Source: CAZQSL01 sp964595945
Lineage (GTDB): Bacteria > UBP15 > UBA6099 > JAJRTR01
Direction: 5' to 3'
Assembly: GCA_964595945.1 (NCBI GenBank)
Contig: CAZQSL010000111.1
Location: forward strand, 1-11,724
Length of the DNA: 11,724 nt
The notes beneath the pieces are model-generated. The model saw nothing but the letters and a program-made list of their open reading frames with translations, was not told where the DNA came from and searched no databases. Shown one piece after another: positions 1 through 6,517 of the stretch (its first letter is position 1; every line of letters starts with the position of its first letter). Made by a program: the position numbers and the translations under genes.

Positions 1-74
1 TTATTATATCATGCTTTTTGGGTTTTGTATATGTTGTTTTTTGCCCAGATGGTAAGTTATGAGCATCAAAATTT

Positions 75-95
75 TTCCTGATTACCCCTGAAACT
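75..95 (+). repeat. Left copy of a 21/22-base inverted repeat
   Basis: This 21-base sequence reads TTCCTGATTACCCC followed by TGAAACT. The reverse complement of 4455-4476 is the same except for one additional C in the C run. The copy lies 39 bases before the first possible start codon of the IS1595-type transposase remnant and points into it, just as the right copy points into the IS5-type remnant. It may be a transposon terminal repeat or a dispersed repeat of this genome; the sequence alone does not decide. I see no matching target-site duplication beside the two copies. Confidence 0.6.
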
Positions 96-134
96 CAGAT
101 TTGTCACATTGGATGAGTAGAATGTGAAAGACGC

Positions 135-511
135 ATGAAAAGAAGGCTTTTAGGCATGAAGGATAAGGGGATACAGTTTCAGGAGGGAATGAGTTTTTAC
201 GAATTTCTCGAAAAATATGGCACAGACGATAAATGTGCACAGGAATTAGCGCGTCACAGATGGCCAAATGGATTCAAATGTCTGGCCTGTGGCACTCGCA
301 AGCGAGCTACATCCAGACACGCGGCCTGTATCAGTGCGCACGCTGCGATCACCAGACTTCCGTCACTTCGGGCACCATTTTTCACAGCACAAAACTGCCA
401 TTAAAGAAGTGGTTCATGGCCATTTATCTGCTCACGCAGAGCAAAAATCCCATATCATCGCTCGAGCTCAAACGACAATATGGCAAACCTTTTTTATTGC
501 ATTGTTGTTAA
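135..511 (+). pseudogene. IS1595-family transposase, N-terminal remnant with a frameshift
   Basis: This is the first part of a zinc-ribbon transposase of the IS1595 (ISXO2-like) type, which is inactive here. The first half is read in the frame starting at 135 and contains FYEFLEKYGTDD and WPNGFKCLACG, the first CxxC of the zinc ribbon. At about position 299-301 the frame is lost. The other frame continues with ASYIQTRGLYQCARC, the second CxxC, then DHQTSVTSGTIFHSTKLPL and KKWFMAIYLLTQ. Restoring one base near 300 joins the frames smoothly as CGTRKASYIQTRGLYQC, so a single-base deletion is the simplest explanation. Similarity ends near 484 at LKRQYG. The whole DDE catalytic domain that should follow is missing, and the frame stops at 511. 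Later methionines at 156 and 189 are possible starts, the latter preceded by GGAGGGA. Family assignment is by recognised motifs. Confidence 0.85.
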
Positions 512-549
512 GTAAGCTGTATTGGAATTAATCTCTTCGGGTCTGATTT

Positions 550-567
550 CCCGCTGCTTGCGGCGGG
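550..567. repeat. GC-rich hairpin in the spacer
   Basis: The arms CCCGCTG (550-556) and CGGCGGG (561-567) can pair over seven base pairs, one of them a G-U pair, around the loop CTTG. No T run follows on either strand, so it is not a typical intrinsic terminator. It lies 39 bases after the broken transposase frame. It could be a REP-like dispersed repeat or part of the lost insertion sequence's far end, but only genome-wide counting would tell. Confidence 0.45.
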
Positions 568-661
568 GAGCTTCATTAGCCACTCAGAATTTGCTATATT
601 TATGGTCATCATCATAATTCTTCATATCGTTGAATATTTGGCCCCCGCAAATCAGTTCAAA

Positions 662-718
662 GTGCGCGAGGTTTGTTGTCAGACTGCATTTAACGGGGCA
701 AGAGGGTGTGCGCGAGGT
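662..718. repeat. Direct repeat of 11 bases, two copies
   Basis: GTGCGCGAGGT occurs at 662-672 and again at 708-718, so the copies start 46 bases apart. No gene covers them. Two copies are too few to suggest a function. They may be paired binding sites or a short duplication. Confidence 0.4.
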
Positions 719-756
719 ATTTGCGGCGCATGTTGTTGTGTATACAGCCGATTATA

Positions 757-782
757 TTGTATTAAATATCGTTTTAATACAA
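757..782. repeat. 26-base AT-rich palindrome
   Basis: TTGTATTAAA (757-766) and its exact reverse complement TTTAATACAA (773-782) flank six bases, TATCGT. Ten-base perfect arms in non-coding DNA suggest an operator or a cruciform/hairpin site. Neither strand has a T run after it, so it is a poor terminator. It lies 131 bases downstream of the hybrid kinase stop codon. No gene starts close enough for me to assign it a target. Confidence 0.55.
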
Positions 783-912
783 AAAGAGACCAACGTATAG
801 ATAACCGATGTGTGACTTCGTTTTTCTGTGATTATTCGTTTTTGAGTGCCACTTCGACGAGCCGGTGTTATATAACCATGAGTGAAAGACTCTCATACAG
901 GACTGATTTGTG

Positions 913-3579
913 TTAGATATCCATGACGGCTTTCAAAAAATCGCCAATATCGAACGGTTTTGTAAAGTAACCATCGGCGCCGATGCGAAGAGCGATAGAA
1001 TTGAGTTCGTGCGATGCGCGCGCACTGAACAAATATAGCCTGCGTGGAAGGAATACGCCTTCAGACTTCATTTGCGACACAAGGTCTGCGCCATTGCCAT
1101 CAGGGAGTTGTATATCCATGAAAACGACATCAGGCCTGTTGGTCATGTTGAGGATGATGGCTCTGAATTCTTTACATGATGCGGCGGTGTAGACAGTAAT
1201 GTTATCGAGTTCAAAAATATCTTTCATCAGAGAAAGCATATCCTGATTGTCATCGACGACCACTACTGTCCTGGAAAGGCCGGAGCGACTCGCTGATGTC
1301 GACAGTTTTCTTCTGAATGGCATGATAAGCTTGAGCATGCAGCCTTCTTGCCGGTCCCTGTCAAACTCGATTTCGCCCCCATGCATGAGAATGTGCTTTC
1401 TCGCAAGATAGAGACCTTCGCCGAGTGGCTGTCTGTAGCCGGCAGAATCTGTTTCGGTGAGAAATGGTTGAAATGCAAGGTCCATCGTGCTTTTCGACAG
1501 TCGCTTCCCGCTCGACCAGATGGATGTGGTCAGACTATCTCCTTCAGCCTCAAATGTGATGCTGGCACGGATTTCCATTGTATTAGCCAGTGAAACGAGC
1601 TTTGTTACGAGGTCCGAAAATACCTTGCGCAGGACTTGTCCGTCGCAATAAACCGTTTTTTCTTTCAGCGCCTCGGAGATGGTGACCGTGAATTCACGCA
1701 GGCACTTTCCCCGGGTCGCCGCGACTGCATTTTCACAGGCATTTTCCAGTATGGGTTTTATTTCCTCGAAGAAATCATATCCGTTGTACTCCTGCATGTC
1801 ATAGTGGTTTTCCCCTTTGTACATGGAAGCGATGGCGATTAGTTCATTGACAATGGCTGTTTCATTTTTTGCGTGGTCACGGATGATGCCGATCATCTCA
1901 CGAGATTTTTCAGATAGCGACGTGTCAGCCATCATGTTTTCCGCATAACCGATTATCGTGGCGAGCGGAGTGCGGAGTTCATGGGTAACCGAATTGAGGA
2001 AATCATTGCGTGATTCCTCCATCTTTTTCCTGTCCGTGATATTACGTGAAATACAAAGGGCCGATATGACCTTACCTTCTTCGCGACGTAGCGGCACGAC
2101 AAGCGTGTCGTACCAATATGCTTCGTTAGAGCGTATTTCGTGCTCGAAATTCACCGATACATTATCTTTGAAAACACGAGCGAAAAGCAGCCTGTTAGCT
2201 TCACTGAAAAAATCGTAAGAAACGGCCATGTGGCTCTTTCCTGTCAGGTCTGACGGAGCAAGACCAACAAGATTGCACAGGAAACCGTTAACGTATTCAA
2301 ACACGCCATGACGATCTATGATGAAAATGAGGTCCTGGGCTGATTCGGCAAGTGTCCTGTATATTTCCTCACTTTCACGCAAACTTTTTTCCGCCCTGAC
2401 ACGATCGGTGATGTCGAGTATCTGGATGATGTATATCTGGTTATCCGCACCTTCGGTAACTCTCAGCAAGGGGGTGATGCGTGCATCGAGATAGATGCTG
2501 CCACTACGAGATGTCGGATATACGCCACACCTGATCACTTCGTCAAAGCTGTAGAGTAATTCCATCCTGATTGGGCTGCCGGACTGTAGCTTATCTACAG
2601 CTTCCGGGGACAACCCTTTCGATTTCCAGATCAGTTTGTCTTTTATCACCGAAAGGCCGGATATGCCGAATAATCGCAGAAAAGCTTTGTTTACATCAAT
2701 GATTTTTCCATTTTTGTCAAAAAAACCGATGGCAATGGGAGATTCGGCAAATATGCCTCGCAGTCTTTCCTCGTTGTTTTTGAGCATGAGTTGATCACTG
2801 GGCATTTCGTTTAGCTCTCGACCGACAACGACGACGAACTTTTCACCGTATGCATTCCAAACCGCCTTGCCAAGTCCTGATACTGGTATATAATGACCTT
2901 CTTTATGGCGAAAATACGAATCGGCATTTATAACCGTTCCCGGATTGTCAAAAGCCCGATTGTAAGCATGCACAGCGCGTGGGATATCTTCGTCAGAAAT
3001 ATATTCGAACACACTCCGGCCTATTGGCTCATTGGCGTCATATCCGAATCTGCGAGTTATTGAAGGAGAGAGATATCTTATGGTGGCGTCATAATTAACG
3101 GCCATTACGATATCTTCTATACCTTCAGTGATGTCCTTCAGAGTCTCAAGCTGATTCTGGGATTCTCTTGTTTGTGATATGATTGCGGTTACATCACTAA
3201 TATACACATATACATAAGTGTGATTGTATTCAAAGCCTATTCTTGTTTTCCATATTGTGTTAAATGATTTTTTCGTACCATCTGACATGATCCATCCGGT
3301 CGTATATTCACCGTCTTGGACACTGCCGTTTTCGAGTGCCCGGCCAAACTCCGTCCCCTGATTTTCCCTGGCCAGAATTGCAGCGAACAGATATGGCATC
3401 TGTTCCAGTGCGGATTTTCCATAGCCACATAGCCCGAAAACTGATTCGGAAGCGGACTTCACTTTATACCCGTTTTCATATTCCAATACCACAACAGCAA
3501 ACGGAGTCGCTTCATCGAAAGTAAAAACATCTGGTATTGTTTCAGAATTATCCATATTGTTTGCGCTTGTAATTGCCAT
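913..3579 (-). CDS. Multi-PAS hybrid histidine kinase with C-terminal receiver and degenerate ATPase domain
   Basis: This is a cytosolic sensor protein of about 888 aa without membrane segments. Residue numbers are from the ATG at 3579. Four PAS-like domains lie at roughly 24-134, 150-258, 272-394 and 403-519; the last three carry typical PAS text such as IFAESPIAIGFFDKNGKI, and the last two end in DITDR and NITDR. The dimerisation domain has the H-box SVTHELRTPL with His533. The receiver (769-888) is complete: acidic pair Asp776/777, phospho-acceptor Asp822 in MDIQLPDGNG, Ser852 and Lys874. The ATPase domain (about 600-757) is unusual. The N-box reads VFSDLVTKLVSLA, with Lys660 where the key Asn belongs, and the G1 box reads IWSSGKRL without its Asp. 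The G2 box GEGLYLA remains. The frame stays open to 3732, but the upstream part is not PAS-like and lies before the promoter at 3608-3635. Starts at 3579 or 3555 are both possible; neither has a clear Shine-Dalgarno. No partner regulator is adjacent. Confidence 0.9.
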   Translation of the reverse strand: MAITSANNMDNSETIPDVFTFDEATPFAVVVLEYENGYKVKSASESVFGLCGYGKSALEQMPYLFAAILARENQGTEFGRALENGSVQDGEYTTGWIMSDGTKKSFNTIWKTRIGFEYNHTYVYVYISDVTAIISQTRESQNQLETLKDITEGIEDIVMAVNYDATIRYLSPSITRRFGYDANEPIGRSVFEYISDEDIPRAVHAYNRAFDNPGTVINADSYFRHKEGHYIPVSGLGKAVWNAYGEKFVVVVGRELNEMPSDQLMLKNNEERLRGIFAESPIAIGFFDKNGKIIDVNKAFLRLFGISGLSVIKDKLIWKSKGLSPEAVDKLQSGSPIRMELLYSFDEVIRCGVYPTSRSGSIYLDARITPLLRVTEGADNQIYIIQILDITDRVRAEKSLRESEEIYRTLAESAQDLIFIIDRHGVFEYVNGFLCNLVGLAPSDLTGKSHMAVSYDFFSEANRLLFARVFKDNVSVNFEHEIRSNEAYWYDTLVVPLRREEGKVISALCISRNITDRKKMEESRNDFLNSVTHELRTPLATIIGYAENMMADTSLSEKSREMIGIIRDHAKNETAIVNELIAIASMYKGENHYDMQEYNGYDFFEEIKPILENACENAVAATRGKCLREFTVTISEALKEKTVYCDGQVLRKVFSDLVTKLVSLANTMEIRASITFEAEGDSLTTSIWSSGKRLSKSTMDLAFQPFLTETDSAGYRQPLGEGLYLARKHILMHGGEIEFDRDRQEGCMLKLIMPFRRKLSTSASRSGLSRTVVVVDDNQDMLSLMKDIFELDNITVYTAASCKEFRAIILNMTNRPDVVFMDIQLPDGNGADLVSQMKSEGVFLPRRLYLFSARASHELNSIALRIGADGYFTKPFDIGDFLKAVMDI

Positions 3580-3607
3580 ACGGCAAATTTGAATGACACA
3601 GCAAATT

Positions 3608-3635
3608 ATTATACCTGATAATTCATGTATTTCAA
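3608..3635 (-). promoter_or_regulatory. Probable promoter of the hybrid kinase gene
   Basis: On the minus strand TTGAAA (3630-3635) and a perfect TATAAT (3608-3613) are separated by 16 bases, a good sigma70-like promoter. The expected transcript start near 3601 is about 22 bases before the ATG at 3579. This placement is my main reason for rejecting the far upstream starts of the open frame. Confidence 0.6.
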
Positions 3636-3806
3636 CCATTTGACACATACAGAGCCTATCCAAGCGCGGCAAAGGCGACTTACTATAAGAACTGCACGGT
3701 TTAACACAGATCAACAATCGAGTATGATCCATCCAGCCACTTACTGCTTATCCTCAAGTAACTATATTTTGTCTACAAGTGATCAAGGCACAGGCTAACT
3801 GGAGCA

Positions 3807-3826
3807 AACCGGTATAACTATCGGTT
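3807..3826. repeat. Hairpin at the break point of the IS5-type transposase
   Basis: AACCGGTA (3807-3814) and TATCGGTT (3819-3826) are inverted repeats of eight bases with one mismatch, around TAAC. The premature stop codon of the transposase remnant (3818-3820) falls inside this hairpin, where similarity to the family ends. It may mark the recombination or deletion junction. The rest of the stretch from 3580 to 3806 holds only the kinase promoter, with no gene. Confidence 0.45.
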
Positions 3827-4396
3827 ATCGAGGCAAAGATTCTGCACGCATTCTGTTGGAGAGGGTCGGGCGACAACTATGTTATCCATCGTTTTCTCCA
3901 GCAGTTTCACATCGTGCGTGTTTGCTCCATTCACGACAAACGACAACGGGACTCCACGCTCGTTGACAAGAATGCTGCTTTTGTTCCATTTTTTTCCCCG
4001 ATCCGTTGGATTGGGTCCGACGGATTCAAGTGCAAGGGACGCTTTCACCATAGAGCCGTCGATGCTTTGCCACGACCAGGCGATTCCCTGCATTTCATCA
4101 TATTCGGCAAGCCCCTGTATCCATATTGCTTCGAATAATCCGGCTTCCTTCCACTCAAGAAAGTATTGATGCACGCTGCTTGCGCTCCCGAATTCACGCG
4201 GCAAAGCCTTCCACAGTATCCCCGTTCGCAGCACATAAACAATCGCCTCGAAAACCACTCGCGGGTCCATTGGCTTTCGTCCCCCTCCGGGACGCCTGAC
4301 ATAATCTTTGTTTTCGTCTCGCTTGCGCGCTGGAATCAGTGGCTTTACCCTCTTCCACATTTCGTCTGATACTGTCCATGATTTCGTCGCTTTCAT
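3818..4396 (-). pseudogene. IS5-family transposase (IS427/IS1031-like), C-terminally truncated
   Basis: This is the N-terminal three quarters of an IS5-family transposase. From the ATG at 4396 it starts MKATKSWTVSDEMWKRVKPL, with the helix-turn-helix part RTGILWKALPREFGSASSVH. The first catalytic Asp lies in SIDGSMVKASLALESVGPNP, and the highly typical NPTDRGKKWNKSSILVNERG and NGANTHDVKLLE follow. The second catalytic Asp is probably that of CLDN, after which the frame stops. The C-terminal part with the catalytic Glu (usually in a VERTHSW-like motif) is absent, so the protein cannot be active. The open frame extends to a TTG at 4432, but the ATG at 4396 fits the usual family start. The missing end is not found in the other frames between 3733 and 3817. 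Confidence 0.88.
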
Positions 4397-4454
4397 GCTT
4401 TCTGTTTTACTTCTCTTATTTCTCTTTGACAATATTATTTACGGATAGGTATTT

Positions 4455-4476
4455 AGTTTCAGGGGGTAATCAGGAA
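4455..4476 (-). repeat. Right copy of the 21/22-base inverted repeat
   Basis: On the minus strand this reads TTCCTGATTACCCCC followed by TGAAACT, one C longer than the left copy at 75-95. It lies 58 bases upstream of the IS5-type transposase ATG, where a terminal inverted repeat of that element could be expected. The two copies enclose about 4.4 kb containing both transposase remnants and the hybrid kinase gene. Confidence 0.6.
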
Positions 4477-4537
4477 CCTTTTTACAATTGGCTCCATTGA
4501 TTTATTCGGCTTTCAGTACTTTCCTTTCATGCACTAC

Positions 4538-4559
4538 CCTATTGAAATCAATCGTTAGG
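4538..4559. promoter_or_regulatory. Candidate MarR operator
   Basis: An imperfect palindrome with outer arms CCTA (4538-4541) and TAGG (4556-4559) contains a perfect inner inverted repeat, ATTGA (4541-4545) and TCAAT (4548-4552). It covers the -35 box of the promoter in front of the MarR gene. MarR proteins typically bind short palindromes of this size and often repress their own operon. Binding by this protein is inference. Confidence 0.4.
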
Positions 4560-4570
4560 AAGCTTATTAT
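4542..4570 (+). promoter_or_regulatory. Probable promoter of the marR-emrA-emrB operon
   Basis: TTGAAA (4542-4547) and TATTAT (4565-4570) are 17 bases apart, close to the sigma70 consensus. Transcription would start near 4577, about 22 bases before the MarR start codon, leaving room for the GAGGG ribosome binding site at 4588-4592. The -35 box overlaps the candidate operator. Confidence 0.6.
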
Positions 4571-4598
4571 ATGGGCAATGACAGTATGAGGGCTAACG

Positions 4599-5144
4599 AT
4601 GTCTTTACTCGAAATCAAGGAACTCCCGAGATACGAGTCAATCAGGAAAATAGCGGAGAGAATCCCGGAGGTCAATGCCACAGCGCTCGTAGTGACACTT
4701 GCCATCGTGAGTGTTGCCGATACGATTGACGACTACATGGGTGGCTATCTCAAGAAGTACAACCTGACGCAAGGGCGGTTTCGCGTGTTGATGATACTTT
4801 TCGAGGACATGGATAGAGAACTGACATCTTGTGAAATAGCACATCGGTGCGGAGTCACGCGCGCCACGATGACTGGACTGCTCGACGGACTGGAAAAGTC
4901 GGGACATGTGCGGCGCGAGGCGCATCCTACTGACCGCCGGATGACGATAGTGCGGTTGACGGATTTCGGAAAACAGTTCCTTTTCGACATCCTGCCGACA
5001 CACTTTGGAAATGTCAACCGAATCATGTCGGGCATGAATGAGCGCGAGCTCAAGTCGCTCGGCAAGCTGCTTGAAAAGGTGCGGGAATCGGCTGCCGGAT
5101 CAATCGGTCCGGACACATCCATGCGATGCCGCGGCGACGAATGA
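4599..5144 (+). CDS. MarR-family transcriptional regulator
   Basis: This is a 181-aa winged helix-turn-helix protein of the MarR family, expected to be a dimeric cytosolic repressor released by small ligands. The DNA-binding region spans about 56-128: LTQGRFRVLMILFE, the helix-turn-helix LTSCEIAHRCGVTRATMTGL with recognition helix about 86-98, and the wing REAHPTDRRMTIVRLT, which carries the family's typical D-x-R. The N-terminal 55 and C-terminal 40 residues are helical and would form the dimer interface. GAGGG lies six bases before the ATG and fixes the start. It is the first gene of an operon with emrA, whose ATG follows 33 bases after the stop, and emrB. It probably represses this operon, as EmrR does in Escherichia coli; the inducing ligand is unknown. 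The family call is secure, the target is inferred from position. Confidence 0.93.
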   Translation: MSLLEIKELPRYESIRKIAERIPEVNATALVVTLAIVSVADTIDDYMGGYLKKYNLTQGRFRVLMILFEDMDRELTSCEIAHRCGVTRATMTGLLDGLEKSGHVRREAHPTDRRMTIVRLTDFGKQFLFDILPTHFGNVNRIMSGMNERELKSLGKLLEKVRESAAGSIGPDTSMRCRGDE

Positions 5145-5165
5145 ACCCTGTATAAGTTATATGTG

Positions 5166-5171
5166 AAAGGA
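5166..5171 (+). promoter_or_regulatory. Ribosome binding site deciding the emrA start
   Basis: AAAGGA lies six bases before the ATG at 5178. A GTG at 5163 in the same frame has no such site in front of it, so the ATG at 5178 is preferred. Confidence 0.6.
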
Positions 5172-5177
5172 ACAGTA

Positions 5178-6500
5178 ATGGAGCAGACTAACGGATCGAA
5201 TATCCCAGGCGAAAAAACTGCCGGCAATGGCGGGCCTAACAAGAAGAAAGTATTTGCGGTCCTTGCGATCATCGTAATAGCATTTGGAATATGGGGCGCG
5301 CAATGGGCGGTTTTCAGACTCAATTACACGAGTACCGACGACGCTCAGATTGACGCCGATCTGATACCCGTTTCGTCCAGGTCAGCCGGCAGGATCATCA
5401 CCCTGCGGGTCGAAGAGGGAAATAGTGTCCGCAGAGGCAGGGCTCTCGCGGTCATTGATCCTGCTGACTATCAGCTTGCTCTCGCCCGCGCCCGTGCCGG
5501 TCTCGAACAGGCCCGCAATGAGCTTGCAAAGGCCGAAACCAATCTTGCCCTGACTGCCGACCGCTCGGCTATTTCTATCGCGCAGTCCGAGTCCTCGGTC
5601 ATACAGGCGGACAAATCCGTGCGGATTTCCACGACTCAGCAGAATATCAGCACTACAAAAATAGATAAGGACATCGAGCGCGCCGAGGTCAATCTGCACC
5701 GTGCCTCAGATCACCGCAGCGAAGCGGCTGCCTATGCCGCTCAGGCCAAAAACGATATGGAACGCGCGAAAAGCCTGTACGACAAGGGGGTCACTCCCAA
5801 GGCCCAGTACGATCTTGCCGTGACAAACGCGAGCATTGCCAGTGACCGGCTCGCTCAGGTAGAGCGGGAAGTTGTCGACGCGCAGAAAACTCTCGATATT
5901 GCGCGTAACAATCTGAGAGTCACCCAGATCGACAGTTCGCAGGTCGACATCGCCCGCGAAAACCGACAGAAAGCTGCCCTTTCACTGGAGCTTTCCAAAA
6001 AACAGAAAATGGATATCAAAGTCGCTCGGAACACCGTTTTGTCGCTCAGGGCAAAGGTGCGCGAACTTGAAGCCGCTGTCGCTCAGGCGGCCATTGCGCT
6101 CGATGAAACAGCCGTTACCAGCCCTGTCAACGGCATTGTCGCCAAAAAGGTATCGCAGAAATATGAGGTCGTGGCAGCCGGCAAGCCGGTGTTTTATGTG
6201 CTCGACACCGACACGATGTGGGTGACTGCCAATATCGAAGAGACCAATCTCGACAAAATTAAAATTGGATCTGAAGCAAAGATCACAGTCGACGGCATGC
6301 CGGGCAAAGTCCTGCACGGCAAGATCAGAGTGATCGGCGCGGCGGCCAATTCGAAATTCTCACTGATCCCGCAGGGCAATCCCACGGGACAATTCATCAA
6401 GATCACCCAGCGCATCCCCGTGAAGATCATGCTCGATGACCATCCCGAGGGGCTGCGCCCCGGCATGAACGCCATCGTAACCATCAAAAATGCACATTGA
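5178..6500 (+). CDS. emrA: EmrA-like periplasmic adaptor of a multidrug efflux pump (HlyD family)
   Basis: This 440-aa membrane fusion protein would link the EmrB transporter to an outer-membrane TolC-type channel. One N-terminal membrane segment (about 25-45) anchors it, and the rest lies in the periplasm. The first half of the lipoyl-like domain contains YTSTDDAQIDADLIPVSSR and GRIITLRVEEGNSVRRG. A long alpha-helical hairpin rich in Ala, Gln and Arg follows (about 100-310). The second lipoyl half is TAVTSPVNGIVAKKVSQKYE. The beta-barrel part ends with FSLIPQGNPTGQFIKITQRI and the C-terminal GLRPGMNAIVTI. These strings are typical of EmrA. At 440 aa it is about 50 residues longer than E. coli EmrA (390 aa), and the excess probably lies in the helical hairpin. 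The stop codon lies 17 bases before the preferred emrB ATG. No outer-membrane partner gene is in the window. Confidence 0.92.
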   Translation: MEQTNGSNIPGEKTAGNGGPNKKKVFAVLAIIVIAFGIWGAQWAVFRLNYTSTDDAQIDADLIPVSSRSAGRIITLRVEEGNSVRRGRALAVIDPADYQLALARARAGLEQARNELAKAETNLALTADRSAISIAQSESSVIQADKSVRISTTQQNISTTKIDKDIERAEVNLHRASDHRSEAAAYAAQAKNDMERAKSLYDKGVTPKAQYDLAVTNASIASDRLAQVEREVVDAQKTLDIARNNLRVTQIDSSQVDIARENRQKAALSLELSKKQKMDIKVARNTVLSLRAKVRELEAAVAQAAIALDETAVTSPVNGIVAKKVSQKYEVVAAGKPVFYVLDTDTMWVTANIEETNLDKIKIGSEAKITVDGMPGKVLHGKIRVIGAAANSKFSLIPQGNPTGQFIKITQRIPVKIMLDDHPEGLRPGMNAIVTIKNAH

Positions 6501-6517
6501 GGAAACCGGGAATCACA

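Larger units (their letters stand above)
512..912. other. Gene-free spacer of about 400 bases
   Basis: I see no believable gene between the transposase remnant and the stop codon of the hybrid kinase. A 104-codon open frame at 602-916 has low-complexity, Cys-rich content unlike a protein family and no ribosome binding site, so I leave it out. The stretch holds a GC-rich hairpin (550-567), an 11-base direct repeat (662-672 and 708-718) and a 26-base AT-rich palindrome (757-782). No hairpin followed by a T run that would end the kinase transcript is visible on the minus strand. Confidence 0.6.

Noticed and set aside
602..916. Open frame of 104 codons on the plus strand
   Set aside because: No ribosome binding site, Cys-rich and low-complexity text with no family resemblance, and it runs into the end of the kinase gene.
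3580..3732. N-terminal extension of the hybrid kinase
   Set aside because: The extra 51 residues are not PAS-like and the frame upstream of 3600 precedes the probable transcript start.
75..4476. Target-site duplication around the inverted repeats
   Set aside because: The bases just outside the two repeat copies do not match as direct repeats.
4745..5323. 192-codon minus-strand frame across marR and the start of emrA
   Set aside because: It is a shadow of two clearly recognised plus-strand genes; its translation resembles no family.
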